DNA of 64,000 nucleotides from Arthrobacter zhangbolii (GCF_022869865.1 NZ_CP094984.1:1-64000); one strand, 5' to 3'. Counted from the first letter of the stretch, positions 1 to 12,207 are shown. Numbers and translations are program-made. Notes: a model not told the origin generated them from the letters alone.

Positions 1-110
1 GCATGTGTGAGTACAGATAGCAGACACAAAGGACTACTCAACGTTAGGTGACACCCGGGCACCAGTCAAACCGGCGGTCCACCGGCTGTGCACGCGTATT
101 TTTCAACACC

Positions 111-267
111 TGTGGACAACTGCTGTGGGTATCCTGCCGCACAGTCGCCTGTGAGAGAGCCGACAGCCCCTTGATCCGGCGGATTTCCAGCTACCACGAC
201 GGTAAATCATCCTTTAGGCTTGGCGACGGGTACTTTATCCACCAACTGTGTATAACTCTGTGGATGA
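111..267. promoter_or_regulatory. dnaA upstream region with DnaA-box-like sites
   Basis: The first 335 bases hold no convincing gene. They contain several 9-mers related to TTATCCACA: TGTGGACAA at 111-119, TGTGGGTAT at 124-132, TTATCCACC at 235-243, TGTGTATAA at 247-255 and TGTGGATGA at about 260-268. Such sites upstream of dnaA are known in other bacteria to mediate DnaA autoregulation and sometimes form part of a bipartite origin; that role here is inferred. I could not assign a clear -35/-10 pair. Confidence 0.6.
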
Positions 268-335
268 AGTGCCATGGGTCCCCGCCGGGATCCCTGGTTT
301 TCTTAGACAGCCGCGAGGCGTCATGAGAGGTTTTT

Positions 336-1754
336 GTGGGTACGGACGAAATCAACGATGTTGGCAGCTCCTGGCGCAAGGTCATTCGGACCCTGGAGAC
401 GGATGACCGGGTCACCCCGCGACAGCGTGGATTCGTTGTGCTTGCCCAGGCCCAGGGCCTGATTGGGACCACCCTGCTGGTAGCTGTTCCCAATGAGCTC
501 ACCCGGGAAGTACTGCAGACCCAGCTGAAGAACATCCTTGACGAAGTACTGCGCGGGGTCTTCCAGGCGGACATCCAGTGTGCCTTCGTTATTGACGCCG
601 ATCTCACACCGGTCGCGGAACCGGAGCCCGAACCGGAAGAACAGCCCGCCGCTCCGAGCCCCGTGCCGTCCGGGGAAAGCGCGCCGTCGCCCACTCCGCC
701 CAGCACGAGCCAGGAATTCGGCCGGCTGAACCCCAAGTACATCTTTGAGACGTTCGTCATCGGTTCCTCCAACCGCTTCGCCCACGCCGCGGCCGTAGCC
801 GTGGCCGAAGCTCCGGCCAAGGCCTACAACCCGCTGTTTATCTACGGTGACTCAGGGCTGGGCAAGACCCACCTGCTACATGCCATCGGCCACTATGCCC
901 GGCACCTCTACACCGGTATCCGGGTCCGGTACGTCAATTCGGAGGAGTTCACCAACGACTTCATCAACTCCATCCGGTATGACGAAGGCGCCAGTTTCAA
1001 GCAGCTCTACCGCAACGTGGACATCCTGCTCATTGATGACATCCAGTTCCTGGCCAACAAAGATGCCACCCAGGAAGAGTTCTTCCACACCTTCAACGCA
1101 CTGCACAACCACAACAAGCAGGTGGTTATCACCTCCGACCTTCCGCCCAAGCAGCTCTCCGGGTTTGAGGAACGGATGCGGTCCCGGTTCGAATGGGGCC
1201 TGCTGACCGATGTGCAGCCGCCGGAACTGGAAACGCGCATCGCCATCCTGCGGAAAAAGGCCATTGGGGACAGCCTCAGCGCGCCGGACGACGTACTTGA
1301 GTACATAGCCTCGAAAATTTCCACCAACATCCGCGAACTCGAGGGTGCCCTGATCCGCGTGACGGCGTTCGCCAGCCTGAACCGCCAGCAGGTGGACGTC
1401 GGACTTGCCGAGATTGTGCTTAAGGACCTGATTACCGACGACGGCGCGCAGGAGATCACTGCCGCGTCGATCCTGGGACAGACGGCTGCCTACTTCCAGA
1501 TCAGCCTGGAAGAGCTTTGCAGCAAGTCGCGGACGCGCACCCTGGTGACCGCACGCCAGATCGCCATGTACCTGTGCCGGGAGCTGACGGATATGTCGCT
1601 TCCGAAAATCGGCCAGGAGCTGGGCGGGCGCGACCACACCACGGTTATCCACGCCGACCGGAAGATCCGCGAACTGATGGCTGAGCGCCGCGCCATCTAC
1701 AACCAGGTCACGGAGCTGACCAACCGCATCAAGCAGCAGCAGCGCGAGGCCTGA
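336..1754 (+). CDS. dnaA: Chromosomal replication initiator protein DnaA
   Basis: Initiator that binds 9-mer DnaA boxes in oriC, unwinds the duplex and loads the helicase. The 472-aa product has an N-terminal helicase-interaction domain (about 1-90), a variable acidic/proline linker (about 93-130), the AAA+ domain with Walker A GDSGLGKT at 171-178 and Walker B LLIDDIQ near 230-237, and a C-terminal DNA-binding domain with the signature [15 protein letters not shown] near 430-445. The GTG start at 336 has a GAGAGG ribosome site 5 nt upstream. A short GC hairpin follows the stop, then the oriC spacer. Length and order match the family throughout. Confidence 0.98.
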   Translation: MGTDEINDVGSSWRKVIRTLETDDRVTPRQRGFVVLAQAQGLIGTTLLVAVPNELTREVLQTQLKNILDEVLRGVFQADIQCAFVIDADLTPVAEPEPEPEEQPAAPSPVPSGESAPSPTPPSTSQEFGRLNPKYIFETFVIGSSNRFAHAAAVAVAEAPAKAYNPLFIYGDSGLGKTHLLHAIGHYARHLYTGIRVRYVNSEEFTNDFINSIRYDEGASFKQLYRNVDILLIDDIQFLANKDATQEEFFHTFNALHNHNKQVVITSDLPPKQLSGFEERMRSRFEWGLLTDVQPPELETRIAILRKKAIGDSLSAPDDVLEYIASKISTNIRELEGALIRVTAFASLNRQQVDVGLAEIVLKDLITDDGAQEITAASILGQTAAYFQISLEELCSKSRTRTLVTARQIAMYLCRELTDMSLPKIGQELGGRDHTTVIHADRKIRELMAERRAIYNQVTELTNRIKQQQREA

Positions 1755-2332
1755 ACCACGGGGAAGGAGAGCCCCGCAGGGGCTCAAAATTAACATTTGT
1801 GGACAAGGGTGTGGATAACTCGGTGGACAACCCGTGGTTACCCACACTTCCCTGTGGATACGCGGAATCCCAAAAAAGTTTCCAACAGCCCCGCGGACAG
1901 CCCGTGCGGCGGATCCACAGGTTATCAACAGGCATAAACAGCCGGGACGCGGCGCTGAGGCAGGTTATCCACAGTATCCACAGGAGTTATTAACACTACG
2001 GATCTTAAGAAATTCGGTTCCACCAAATAACAACTAAGCTCAAGCACCCCTCGGACCAACCGACACGCACACCAAAAAACGCCTGGACGGGACAGACCCC
2101 TTTGTTCCGCAGGTCCACCTGCTGCAGGTAGAGGAACTCCGGTGCGGTCCGGCACCGGACCGGGCTAAGCTGTCACAGAGTATGGTTGTCATTCGCATGC
2201 ACCTCGGTACGGCTCTTACCCGCCGCACCGCATCGCGGATGCTGCCCCAAGTACCACCCACCACAGCTCAAGATGAGCTGGAGACACATTCAGTTGTACT
2301 GAGAAGTACGTTGCGAAAGGCGGCACCCTTCA
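1755..2332. other. oriC: Chromosomal origin of replication (oriC)
   Basis: The 578-nt spacer between dnaA and dnaN holds no gene and has the expected origin signals. Two perfect DnaA boxes are TGTGGATAA at 1810-1818 (inverted) and TTATCCACA at 1965-1973. Degenerate boxes are at 1838-1846, 1853-1861, 1922-1930, 1974-1982 and 1987-1995. The last three lie beside an AT-rich stretch at about 1986-2040, the best candidate unwinding element in an otherwise GC-rich region. The second half (2040-2332) has few boxes and probably carries the dnaN promoter and leader, although I cannot pick the promoter with confidence. Confidence 0.92.
1769..1785 (+). terminator. Short hairpin after dnaA
   Basis: Perfect 7-bp stem GAGCCCC/GGGGCTC with a 3-nt loop, 15 nt after the dnaA stop and followed by AAAATTAACATTT. 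It lacks a real T-run, so it is only a weak terminator candidate at the origin border. Confidence 0.4.
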
Positions 2333-3457
2333 GTGAAGTTCAGAGTTGAGCGGGATGTCCTGGCTGAGGCCGTTACGTGGACAGCACGTTCCCTGTCCCC
2401 GCGTCCGCCGGTTCCGGTCCTTTCGGGGCTGCTGATCAAGGCTGAAAACGGTTCACTGAGCCTTGCAAGCTTCGACTACGAAATCTCAGCGCGTCTGCAG
2501 ATCCCTGCGGATGTGGCCGAAGAAGGCACCATCCTGGTGTCCGGGCGCCTGCTCGCCGAAATCTGCCGCAGCCTTCCCTCCGCTCCCGTTGAGGTGGAAA
2601 CCGACGGTGCAAAGGTGACGCTGACCTGCCGCAACAGCCGGTTCAATTTGGCTACCATGCCTGAGGCCGAGTACCCCGAACTGCCGGCGCTGCCTGATGT
2701 CAGCGGCGTAGTCGACGGCGATGCGTTCGCACAGGCTGTCTCCCAGGTGATCATCGCTGCCAGCCGCGATGACACCCTGCCGATCCTCACCGGCGTCCGG
2801 ATGGAAATCGAAGACGATCTGATTACCTTCCTGGCCACTGACCGATACCGGCTGGCACTTCGCGAACTGGCCTGGAAACCCACCACACCGGGCATTTCCA
2901 CCAGTGCCTTGGTCAAGGCAAAAACCCTGAACGAGGTAGCCAAGACCCTTGGCGGTGCAGGCGACCTGAACATTGCCCTCTCCGAAGACAGCGAGCTGAT
3001 CGGCTTCGAAAGCGGGGGCCGGCGGACAACGTCTCTGCTGGTGGACGGTGACTACCCGAAGATCCGTTCCCTTTTCCCGGAGAACACACCCATCCACGCA
3101 ACGGTGGAAACCCATGCCCTGGTGGAAGCTGTCCGCCGTGTTTCCCTCGTAGCCGAACGCAATACGCCGGTACGGCTGGCCTTTACCGACGGTCAGCTCA
3201 CTCTTGATGCGGGTACCGGTGAAGACGCCCAGGCTTCGGAAGCCCTGGAAGCAGCACTGGTGGGCGACGACATCACCGTGGCCTTCAACCCGCACTACCT
3301 GAGCGAGGGTCTGGGTGCGTTCCCGAGCAAATACGTTCGTTTTTCCTTCACGACACCTCCCAAGCCGGCGGTCATTTCGGCGCAGGAAGAACTCACTGGT
3401 GATGACCAGGCTGACTACCGTTACCTGCTGATGCCGGTGCGCCTGCCAAACCAGTAG
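2333..3457 (+). CDS. dnaN: DNA polymerase III sliding clamp, beta subunit
   Basis: Ring-shaped processivity clamp for DNA polymerase III; it also recruits repair polymerases. The 374-aa length fits the family, with three repeats of the clamp fold and the characteristic C-terminus ending in YRYLLMPVRL. The start is GTG at 2333, preceded by a purine-rich GAAAGGCGG stretch. It follows oriC directly, as in nearly all actinobacteria. Nothing unusual is seen. Confidence 0.98.
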   Translation: MKFRVERDVLAEAVTWTARSLSPRPPVPVLSGLLIKAENGSLSLASFDYEISARLQIPADVAEEGTILVSGRLLAEICRSLPSAPVEVETDGAKVTLTCRNSRFNLATMPEAEYPELPALPDVSGVVDGDAFAQAVSQVIIAASRDDTLPILTGVRMEIEDDLITFLATDRYRLALRELAWKPTTPGISTSALVKAKTLNEVAKTLGGAGDLNIALSEDSELIGFESGGRRTTSLLVDGDYPKIRSLFPENTPIHATVETHALVEAVRRVSLVAERNTPVRLAFTDGQLTLDAGTGEDAQASEALEAALVGDDITVAFNPHYLSEGLGAFPSKYVRFSFTTPPKPAVISAQEELTGDDQADYRYLLMPVRLPNQ

Positions 3458-3509
3458 TCCGCCGCGGCGCATAACCGCAGTCCCGGGAGCCAAACAGAGA
3501 GAAGCTGAC

Positions 3510-4415
3510 ATGCATATCGGCCTCATTGGACTCGGGAAAATGGGCTTCGGCATGCGCGAGAGATTGCGACGTAACAATGTCGACGTAACAGGATTTGACA
3601 GGGACCCGGTCCATAGTGACGTTTCCTCGCTGACGGAACTGGTGGATGAGCTCCCTGTCCCGCGGATTGTCTGGGTGATGGTTCCGGCCGGGGATTCGAC
3701 CGCCGGCACCATCACCGCGTTATCCGAGGTCCTGAGCCCGGGGGACCTGGTGATTGACGGGGGCAACTCCAGATTCACCGACGACAGCGAGAGCGCCCGG
3801 ATACTTGGAAACCGGGGCATACGCTTCCTTGACTGCGGCGTCTCCGGAGGCATTCGGGGCCGGGACGAGGGCTATGCGCTGATGGTGGGCGGTGCTGCCG
3901 ATGATGTACAGCGGGCAATGCCGCTCTTTGACGCGCTGCGGCCGGACGGCGAACGCGGGGACAGCTTTGTCCACGCCGGGAAAACCGGTGCCGGGCACTA
4001 CGCCAAAATGGTTCATAACGGGATCGAATACGGTCTGATGCAGTCCTACGCCGAGGGATACGAACTCCTGGCAGGACAGGATGTGGTTGATGATGTTCCC
4101 GGGATCCTGGCCGCCTGGCAGCACGGCACCGTAGTGAGGTCCTGGCTGCTGGAACTTGCCGTCCAGGCCCTGCAGGAGGATCCGGATCTGGCCGGCGTCG
4201 GCGGACACATTGAGGATTCGGGGGAGGGCCGCTGGGCCGTGGAGGAAGCCGTTGCCCGCGGCATTCCCGCACCGGCCATAACGGCCGCCCTCTATGCACG
4301 GTTTGCCTCCCGCCAGCAGGACGCGCCGGCCCTTCGCATGGTCGCCGCGCTGCGCCGCCAGTTCGGCGGACATGAGGTGCGCCGCCCGGAGCACGGCGGG
4401 CCGGACGCGGGATAA
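3510..4415 (+). CDS. gnd: 6-phosphogluconate dehydrogenase, short decarboxylating type
   Basis: Oxidises and decarboxylates 6-phosphogluconate to ribulose 5-phosphate. The product is 301 aa, the short GntZ-like class that often prefers NAD over NADP, compared with about 470 aa for the classical enzyme; coenzyme preference is inferred. The N-terminal Rossmann motif GLGKMG is at 7-12, the substrate-site VSGG at 111-114, and the catalytic Lys/His/Asn in KMVHN at 166-170. Its position between dnaN and recF is shared with Streptomyces and other actinobacteria. Its ATG at 3510 has an AGAGAGAAG ribosome site. It could draw 6-phosphogluconate from the gluconokinase encoded at 31.2 kb. Confidence 0.93.
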   Translation: MHIGLIGLGKMGFGMRERLRRNNVDVTGFDRDPVHSDVSSLTELVDELPVPRIVWVMVPAGDSTAGTITALSEVLSPGDLVIDGGNSRFTDDSESARILGNRGIRFLDCGVSGGIRGRDEGYALMVGGAADDVQRAMPLFDALRPDGERGDSFVHAGKTGAGHYAKMVHNGIEYGLMQSYAEGYELLAGQDVVDDVPGILAAWQHGTVVRSWLLELAVQALQEDPDLAGVGGHIEDSGEGRWAVEEAVARGIPAPAITAALYARFASRQQDAPALRMVAALRRQFGGHEVRRPEHGGPDAG

Positions 4416-4484
4416 GCAGTCCGCGTACAGTGGAAAGGGAGCCTGCACAGGCCACGGGGACGGGAAAGGACGAAAGAAGCACAG

Positions 4485-5669
4485 ATGTATGTTGACCACC
4501 TGTCCCTGACCGGATACCGGAGTTATCCCCAGCTGGACGTCCGGCTTGAGCCCGGAGTGACCGTGTTCGTCGGGCCCAACGGCACCGGCAAAACGAACAT
4601 TGTTGAAGCGATCGGCTATTTGGCCGGGCTTTCCTCGCACCGTGTCAGCAGTGACGCGCCGCTGGTCAATTTCGATGCAGCGCAGGCACTGATCCGGGCG
4701 CGGCTGGTCCGCGGATCCCAGGCCACCGGCGTCGAACTGGAAATCAACCCCGGACGCAGCAACCGCGCCCGCATCAACCGGGCCAATCCCGTTCGTGCCC
4801 GGGACATTCTGGGTCTGTGCAAAACGGTGCTGTTTGCCCCGGAGGACCTTGCCCTGGTCAAGGGCGATCCAGGGAGCCGACGGCGGTTCCTTGATGAGCT
4901 GATCGTTTCCCTGGTCCCCCGCCACGCCGCAACCCGTTCGGACTATGAACGGGTCCTTAAACAGCGCAACGCCCTGCTGAAATCGGCACGGGCCGCCGGC
5001 CGTTTCACCTCTGCCCATGAGGCAACGCTCGAAGTCTGGGATCAGCACATGGCAGTTGCCGGCGCCCAGCTGGTGGCGGCACGGCTGGAGGCACTGCAGC
5101 GTCTGCAGCCGCACCTGTCAGACGCGTACCGGGATCTGACGGACGGCTCGAAAACTGCCCGGGCGGTCTACCGGTCCACGCTGCAGGGTTCGGTCAATGA
5201 CGACGGCGCCGTGGAAGGCGAACAGGATCCGGACGAGCTGTACGGCCTGGACGTGCCCGCCCTGACCGAGCGGTTCCTGGCTGCCTTCACCGCAAACCGG
5301 CGGCGCGAACTTGACCGGGGCATCTCCCTGGTGGGTCCCCACCGTGACGAGCTGGAACTGATCCTGGGCCAGGCGCCGGCGAAGGGCTATGCCTCGCACG
5401 GGGAAACCTGGTCCTTCGCCCTCGCTCTGCGGCTGGGCTCGTATTACCTGCTCACCAGTGACGATCCCACTCCGGGCGCAGGCCCCATCCTGATCCTGGA
5501 CGATGTTTTCGCCGAGCTGGACGTGCAGAGACGGCGCAGGCTTGCCGGAATCGTCGCCGGCGCCGAACAGGTCCTGGTCACTGCTGCCGTGGGAGATGAC
5601 ATCCCCGAAGCACTGGCCGGCCGGATCATCACTGTGGTTCCCGGAGGCATCAGTGTGCCCGTTGCCTGA
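4485..5669 (+). CDS. recF: DNA replication and repair protein RecF
   Basis: SMC-like ATPase that helps load RecA at single-strand gaps. The 394-aa sequence has Walker A GPNGTGKT at 30-37, the FAPEDLALVKG region, an LVGPHRDE signature and a Walker B segment ILILDDVFAELD near the C-terminus. ATG at 4485 has an upstream purine tract. The last 17 nt overlap the start of the next gene, consistent with translational coupling. Confidence 0.97.
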   Translation: MYVDHLSLTGYRSYPQLDVRLEPGVTVFVGPNGTGKTNIVEAIGYLAGLSSHRVSSDAPLVNFDAAQALIRARLVRGSQATGVELEINPGRSNRARINRANPVRARDILGLCKTVLFAPEDLALVKGDPGSRRRFLDELIVSLVPRHAATRSDYERVLKQRNALLKSARAAGRFTSAHEATLEVWDQHMAVAGAQLVAARLEALQRLQPHLSDAYRDLTDGSKTARAVYRSTLQGSVNDDGAVEGEQDPDELYGLDVPALTERFLAAFTANRRRELDRGISLVGPHRDELELILGQAPAKGYASHGETWSFALALRLGSYYLLTSDDPTPGAGPILILDDVFAELDVQRRRRLAGIVAGAEQVLVTAAVGDDIPEALAGRIITVVPGGISVPVA

Positions 5670-6222
5670 GGCTGATCCGCCGCTGCCCCCGTCAGGGGCG
5701 GGCGGTTCCCGGTTTGAGGACGCCGATGACCGGCCGGACGCCGCGCGGGAACAGCTGAACCGGATGCGCCAGGCCGCCCAGGCGCGCGGAAACCAGCGCA
5801 CCCCGGCGACGCGGCGCAAGACCGGCCGCCGCCAGCAGATGCCTTTTGTCCCCGGCGAATACGTTGGACGGGACCCGCAGGGCCTGGGCAAGGTCTTCAC
5901 GCGTTTTGTCAGCGAACGCGGCTGGAACTCCCCCGTGGCGGTGGGATCGGTCATCTCCCGCTGGGAGGAACTCGTGGGCAGCGAGGTCAGTGCCCACTGC
6001 ACGCCTGAATCGTTCTCCGACACCACCGTGCAGGTCCGCTGCGATTCCACCGCCTGGGCCACCCAGCTGCGGCTGTTGCGGGACACCCTGATTGCCCGGT
6101 TCGATGCGGAACTCGGTCCCGGCGTCGTCACGAAAATAGACGTGATTGGCCCGGCCGCGCCAAACTGGCGCAAGGGCCTGCGCAGCGTCAAGGGCCGCGG
6201 TCCACGGGACACCTACGGATAA
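5653..6222 (+). CDS. DUF721 (DciA-like) replication protein
   Basis: Small basic protein of the DUF721/DciA family. DciA proteins assist replicative helicase loading in bacteria that lack DnaC, and actinobacterial members lie between recF and gyrB as here. I place the start at GTG 5653, inside the recF 3' end, because a strong GGAGG (5643-5647) sits 5 nt upstream; this gives 189 aa. The N-terminal 70 residues are low-complexity and arginine-rich. The folded domain starts near GLGKVFTRFVSERGW and includes WEELVGSEVSAHCTPESF and the typical STAWATQLRLL. Longer upstream reading in the same frame runs inside recF and is probably not translated. Confidence 0.85.
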   Translation: MCPLPEADPPLPPSGAGGSRFEDADDRPDAAREQLNRMRQAAQARGNQRTPATRRKTGRRQQMPFVPGEYVGRDPQGLGKVFTRFVSERGWNSPVAVGSVISRWEELVGSEVSAHCTPESFSDTTVQVRCDSTAWATQLRLLRDTLIARFDAELGPGVVTKIDVIGPAAPNWRKGLRSVKGRGPRDTYG

Positions 6223-6389
6223 ACCTGCGGATAAGCAGGAACAGCTTCCGTGCACCTGGCGCAGTCCGGCGGGCCGAAATCAGTGCCCGGACAGGAGCCG
6301 CCTGGGGGCCGGGAAACCCCCTGGAGCGTATCCGGCCCTATCCAGGGCGCTCCAATTCGCTGCAAAGCGTCATTATTGGCTTGTCAGAG

Positions 6390-6470
6390 GGTGTTTTGGA
6401 CATGTTTGCTGCCTCTGGCGCGGTAGAATTGAGAGTGGAGATGCCTGTCCGCTGGGGAGGCTCAATTCTG
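6390..6470 (+). promoter_or_regulatory. gyrB promoter/leader with inverted repeat
   Basis: The 276-nt spacer before gyrB has a likely -10 TAGAAT at 6424-6429; no well-spaced -35 is visible. Overlapping the end of this -10 is GAATTGAG (6426-6433), whose perfect complement CTCAATTC lies at 6461-6468, 27 nt further on. The pair could form a leader stem or a two-site operator. Gyrase genes are often supercoiling-regulated from their -10 region, but that is not shown here. Confidence 0.45.
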
Positions 6471-6471
6471 A

Positions 6472-8562
<2,091 letters not shown>

Positions 8563-8630
8563 CAGTACCGGGAACCGGCCCCGCAGCCGGTGGGCAAGGA
8601 CTTAGCGAACTTAGAACGGAAGCAGAACCA

Positions 8631-11288
8631 ATGAGTGATGAGACTCCCGAGGTAACCGGGGACGAGACTCCCCTGGCCGGGACCGCACTGACTGACCGGG
8701 TCGAGCAGATTGACCTGCAGACCGAGATGCAGCGCTCCTACCTTGACTACGCCATGGCGGTCATCGTCGGCCGCGCCCTGCCGGACGTAAGGGACGGCCT
8801 GAAGCCCGTGCACCGCCGCGTGCTCTACGCGATGTTCGACGGCGGCTACCGCCCGGACCGCTCCTTCAACAAGTGCGCCCGCGTGGTCGGCGAAGTCATG
8901 GGCCAGTACCACCCGCACGGCGACTCGGCGATTTACGATGCCCTGGTCCGCCTGATCCAGGACTGGACCATGCGCTACCCGCTGGCGCTGGGCCAGGGAA
9001 ACTTCGGTTCCCCCGGTAACGACGGCGCAGCCGCCCCGCGGTACACGGAAACCAAGATGGCCCCGCTGGCCATGGAAATGGTCCGGGACATCGACGAGGA
9101 AACCGTCGACTTCCAGGACAACTACGACGGCCGCAACCAGGAACCGACCATCCTGCCCTCCAGGTTCCCGAACCTGCTGGTCAACGGTTCTTCCGGTATT
9201 GCCGTGGGCATGGCCACCAACATTCCCCCGCACAACCTGCGGGAGGTGGCCGACGGCGTGCAGTGGTACCTGCAGAACCCGGACGCCCCGAATGACGTCC
9301 TGCTTGAGGAACTGATCCGCCGCGTCAAGGGTCCCGACTTCCCCACCGGCGCCACGATCCTGGGCCACAAGGGCATTGAAGACGCCTACCGCACCGGCCG
9401 CGGCTCCATCACCATGCGCGCCGTGGTCAACGTGGAGGAACTCCAGGGCCGTACCTGCCTGGTGGTCACCGAGCTCCCCTACCAGGCCAACCCGGACAAC
9501 CTTGCAGTCAAGATTGCCGAACTGGTCAAGGACGGCAAGATCACCGGCATCGCCGACATGCGCGATGAAACCTCCGGCCGCACCGGCCAGCGCCTGGTAA
9601 TTGTGCTCAAGCGCGACGCCGTGGCCAAGGTGGTGCTGAACAACCTCTACAAGCACACCCAGCTGCAGGAAAACTTCGGCGCCAACATGCTGGCCATTGT
9701 GGACGGCGTGCCCCGCACCCTGTCCCTGGACGCCTTCATCCGCCACTGGGTCACCCACCAGCTCGAGGTCATTGTCCGGCGCACCCGCTACCGGCTGCGC
9801 AAGGCCGAGGAAGCAGCACACATCCTGCGCGGCCTGCTCAAGGCCCTGGACGCCCTGGACGAGGTCATCGCCCTGATCCGCCGCTCCTCCACCGTGGAGG
9901 ATGCCCGCACCGGCCTGATGGGCCTGCTGGAGATCGACGAGATCCAGTCCCAGGCCATCCTGGACATGCAGCTGCGCCGCCTGGCCGCACTGGAACGCCA
10001 GAAGATCCAGGACCAGCACGCCAAGCTCGAAGCCGAAATCGCCGAATACAACGTCATCCTGGCCTCCGAGGAGCGCCAGCGGGCGATTGTCAGCGAGGAA
10101 CTGCAGGAAATCTCCGACAAGTACGGCGATGACCGGCGCACCAAGATCCTCATGGGCTACGACGGCGACATGAGCATGGAAGACCTCATTCCCGAAGAGG
10201 AAATGGTGGTCACCATTACCCGCGGCGGTTACGTAAAGCGGACCCGCAGCGACAATTACCGCCAGCAGGCCCGCGGCGGCAAGGGCATCCGCGGAGCCCA
10301 GCTGCGCGGCGACGACGTCGTTGAGCACTTCTTCGTCACCACCACCCACCACTGGCTGCTGTTCTTCACCAACCTGGGCCGCGTTTACCGGGCCAAGGCC
10401 TACGAACTGGCCGAGGGCGGCCGCGACGCCAAGGGGCAGCACGTAGCCAACCTGCTGGCCTTCCAGCCGGATGAGCACATTGCCCAGGTCCTCGCCCTGC
10501 CGGACTATGACACCGCCCCGTACCTGGTGCTGGCCACCAAGCGCGGCCTGGTGAAGAAGACCCGCCTGGCGGACTATGACACCAACCGCTCCGCCGGCGT
10601 CATCGCCATCAACCTGCGTGACGGCGACGAACTGGTCTCCGCCCAGCTGGTCTCCGAAACCGATGACCTCATGCTCGTTTCAAAAATGGGCCAGTCACTG
10701 CGCTTCACCGCCACCGATGAGGCGCTGCGGCCGATGGGCCGGGCAACCTCCGGCGTCACCGGCATGAAGTTCCGCGAGGATGACGAACTCCTGGCGGCCG
10801 ACGTCGTCACCGAGGACTCCTTCGTCTTCACCGTGACCGAAGGCGGCTACGCCAAGCGCACCAGTGCGGATGAATACCGGGTCCAGGGCCGTGGCGGTCT
10901 CGGCATCAAGGTCGGCAAGCTGGCCGAGGACCGCGGACACCTGGTCGGTGCCATGGTGGTACAGGAAGAGGACGAAGTCCTGGTGGTGATGCAGGGCGGC
11001 AAGGTGGTCCGCTCCTCCGTGACCGGTGTGCCTGCCAAGGGCCGCGACACCATGGGAGTTATCTTCGCCAAGCCGGATAAGAATGACCGCATTATCGCAG
11101 TTGCCCGGAACTCCGAGCGGGACCTGGCGGTAGTGGAGGACGAGGACGGCGAGGGCGTAACTTCCGAGCCGGCTCCGACATCCGAGGGTGTGGAACCTGT
11201 AGCCCCCTCGGGCGATGAAGTACCGTTGTCTACAGACAAAACGGCTGAGCCAGATGCACAGCCGGAACAAGATGGAGGTAACGAGTGA
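8631..11288 (+). CDS. gyrA: DNA gyrase subunit A
   Basis: DNA breakage-reunion subunit of gyrase. The 885-aa product begins with an acidic leader, then the winged-helix/tower region with catalytic tyrosine in APRYTETKM. The quinolone-determining segment reads [16 protein letters not shown], so the positions equivalent to E. coli Ser83 and Asp87 are Ser and Asp, the susceptible state. The C-terminal beta-pinwheel has a GyrA-box-like [11 protein letters not shown] and ends in an acidic tail. No intein is present. The stop overlaps the next start by 4 nt (GTGA). Confidence 0.98.
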   Translation: MSDETPEVTGDETPLAGTALTDRVEQIDLQTEMQRSYLDYAMAVIVGRALPDVRDGLKPVHRRVLYAMFDGGYRPDRSFNKCARVVGEVMGQYHPHGDSAIYDALVRLIQDWTMRYPLALGQGNFGSPGNDGAAAPRYTETKMAPLAMEMVRDIDEETVDFQDNYDGRNQEPTILPSRFPNLLVNGSSGIAVGMATNIPPHNLREVADGVQWYLQNPDAPNDVLLEELIRRVKGPDFPTGATILGHKGIEDAYRTGRGSITMRAVVNVEELQGRTCLVVTELPYQANPDNLAVKIAELVKDGKITGIADMRDETSGRTGQRLVIVLKRDAVAKVVLNNLYKHTQLQENFGANMLAIVDGVPRTLSLDAFIRHWVTHQLEVIVRRTRYRLRKAEEAAHILRGLLKALDALDEVIALIRRSSTVEDARTGLMGLLEIDEIQSQAILDMQLRRLAALERQKIQDQHAKLEAEIAEYNVILASEERQRAIVSEELQEISDKYGDDRRTKILMGYDGDMSMEDLIPEEEMVVTITRGGYVKRTRSDNYRQQARGGKGIRGAQLRGDDVVEHFFVTTTHHWLLFFTNLGRVYRAKAYELAEGGRDAKGQHVANLLAFQPDEHIAQVLALPDYDTAPYLVLATKRGLVKKTRLADYDTNRSAGVIAINLRDGDELVSAQLVSETDDLMLVSKMGQSLRFTATDEALRPMGRATSGVTGMKFREDDELLAADVVTEDSFVFTVTEGGYAKRTSADEYRVQGRGGLGIKVGKLAEDRGHLVGAMVVQEEDEVLVVMQGGKVVRSSVTGVPAKGRDTMGVIFAKPDKNDRIIAVARNSERDLAVVEDEDGEGVTSEPAPTSEGVEPVAPSGDEVPLSTDKTAEPDAQPEQDGGNE

Positions 11289-11794
11289 GCTCGACCAACT
11301 CAAGCCCTAGGTCGTCCTCGGGCGGCGGACCGCGGGTGAAAACCCCCGCCCGTCCCGCCCAGCGTCCTGGAGGCGGTCAGAGCGCCTCGGCCAACCGCCA
11401 GCCGCTGGTAAAGCCCGTTCCGAAGGCCAAGGCCCGCAAGGCGCGCCTGCTGGTCAGCAAGATCGATCCCTGGTCTGTCCTGAAGATGGCGTTCCTGCTG
11501 TCCGTGGCCCTCGGCGTCGTTACCGTGGTGGCAGCCATTGTCCTGTGGACCGTCCTGGACCTGACCGGGATCTTTGACCGCGTCAATACCCTGTTGGGTG
11601 AGATTGCCGGCAGCGAATCCGGCGGATTCGACCTGCGTGACTTCGCTTCCCTGGGTCAGGTGGTCTCCTTTGCAACCATCATTGCGGTGGTCAACGTTCT
11701 GCTGCTGACGGCCCTGTCCATGCTCGCTGCAGTGCTGTACAACATCGCCTCCACTCTCGTGGGCGGCATTGGCGTCACCCTGACGGACGACTGA
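11285..11794 (+). CDS. DUF3566 membrane protein
   Basis: 169-aa member of the DUF3566 family, the equivalent of mycobacterial Rv0007, always found just after gyrA in actinobacteria. The N-terminal 45 residues are Ser/Pro/Arg-rich and cytosolic by prediction. Two membrane spans follow, at about 59-84 and 125-151, separated by a loop containing [17 protein letters not shown]. The GTG start overlaps the gyrA stop, so it is translationally coupled. Its function is not known to me. Confidence 0.88.
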   Translation: MSSTNSSPRSSSGGGPRVKTPARPAQRPGGGQSASANRQPLVKPVPKAKARKARLLVSKIDPWSVLKMAFLLSVALGVVTVVAAIVLWTVLDLTGIFDRVNTLLGEIAGSESGGFDLRDFASLGQVVSFATIIAVVNVLLLTALSMLAAVLYNIASTLVGGIGVTLTDD

Positions 11795-11801
11795 TTGTGC
11801 C

Positions 11802-11836
11802 GGTTCCGGACGGGCTGTGACAGCCCGTCCGGAACC
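11802..11836 (+). terminator. Rho-independent-type hairpin after gyrBA operon
   Basis: Perfect 16-bp stem GGTTCCGGACGGGCTG with its complement and a TGA loop, just after DUF3566. It is followed by GAAAAAC rather than a T-run, typical of high-GC actinobacterial terminators. Confidence 0.75.
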
Positions 11837-11851
11837 GAAAAACACCTCGAT

Positions 11852-11880
11852 TTGGCGCCGCGCGGAAGGTGCGGTAAAGT
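11852..11880 (+). promoter_or_regulatory. Promoter of tRNA-Ile
   Basis: TTGGCG at 11852-11857 and TAAAGT at 11875-11880, separated by 17 nt, resemble a housekeeping sigma promoter. The -10 lies 24 nt before the mature tRNA 5' end, leaving a short leader for RNase P to remove. Confidence 0.7.
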
Positions 11881-11904
11881 CATATCTCGGCCCGAAGAGG
11901 TTCG

Positions 11905-11978
11905 GGGCGTATAGCTCAGGCGGTTAGAGCGCTTCGCTGATAACGAAGAGGTCCCAGGTTCAAGTCCTGGTACGCCCA
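11905..11978 (+). tRNA. tRNA-Ile (GAT anticodon)
   Basis: 74-nt cloverleaf. The acceptor GGGCGTA pairs with TACGCCC, the anticodon stem CTTCG/CGAAG encloses loop CTGATAA giving anticodon GAT, and the T arm is intact around GTTCAAGTC. The discriminator is A and the CCA end is not encoded. Confidence 0.97.
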
Positions 11979-12023
11979 CGGAACACCTTGAAAAAGGTGG
12001 ACCACAACGGTAAGGAGAATTCC

Positions 12024-12143
12024 GTGAAAAAGTTGCTCGCACTAGCGGCGGCAGCGGCCGCGGGAATCTTCGCTTTCAAGAAGTGGCAGGAAACTGCCGC
12101 AGAGAAGACCGTATGGAAGGAATCGACCGACAAGGTCGAATAA
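12024..12143 (+). CDS. DLW-39-type 39-aa small protein
   Basis: A 39-codon gene between tRNA-Ile and tRNA-Ala. It starts at GTG 12024 with AAGGAG 6-7 nt upstream. The product begins MKKLLALAAAA, a short hydrophobic/alanine segment that may be a membrane anchor or signal-like region, then a charged tail FKKWQETAAEKTVWKESTDKVE. Its length (exactly 39 aa), location and tail fit the actinobacterial DLW-39 family, although the DLW motif itself reads TVW here. The function is unknown. It could be cotranscribed with the upstream tRNA, since no terminator intervenes. Confidence 0.8.
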   Translation: MKKLLALAAAAAAGIFAFKKWQETAAEKTVWKESTDKVE

Positions 12144-12207
12144 CTTCGAAGAATTATCTGGCACACAGACCGGAAACGGTAGGTTATACTGGATAAGTTC
12201 TCATTTC

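Noticed and set aside
2486-3853. Antisense frame spanning dnaN and gnd
   Set aside because: Crosses two certain genes and an intergenic gap, no conserved domain.
8631-11288. Intein or quinolone-resistance change in gyrA
   Set aside because: Length is normal and the determining region reads GDSAIYD with Ser and Asp at the key positions.
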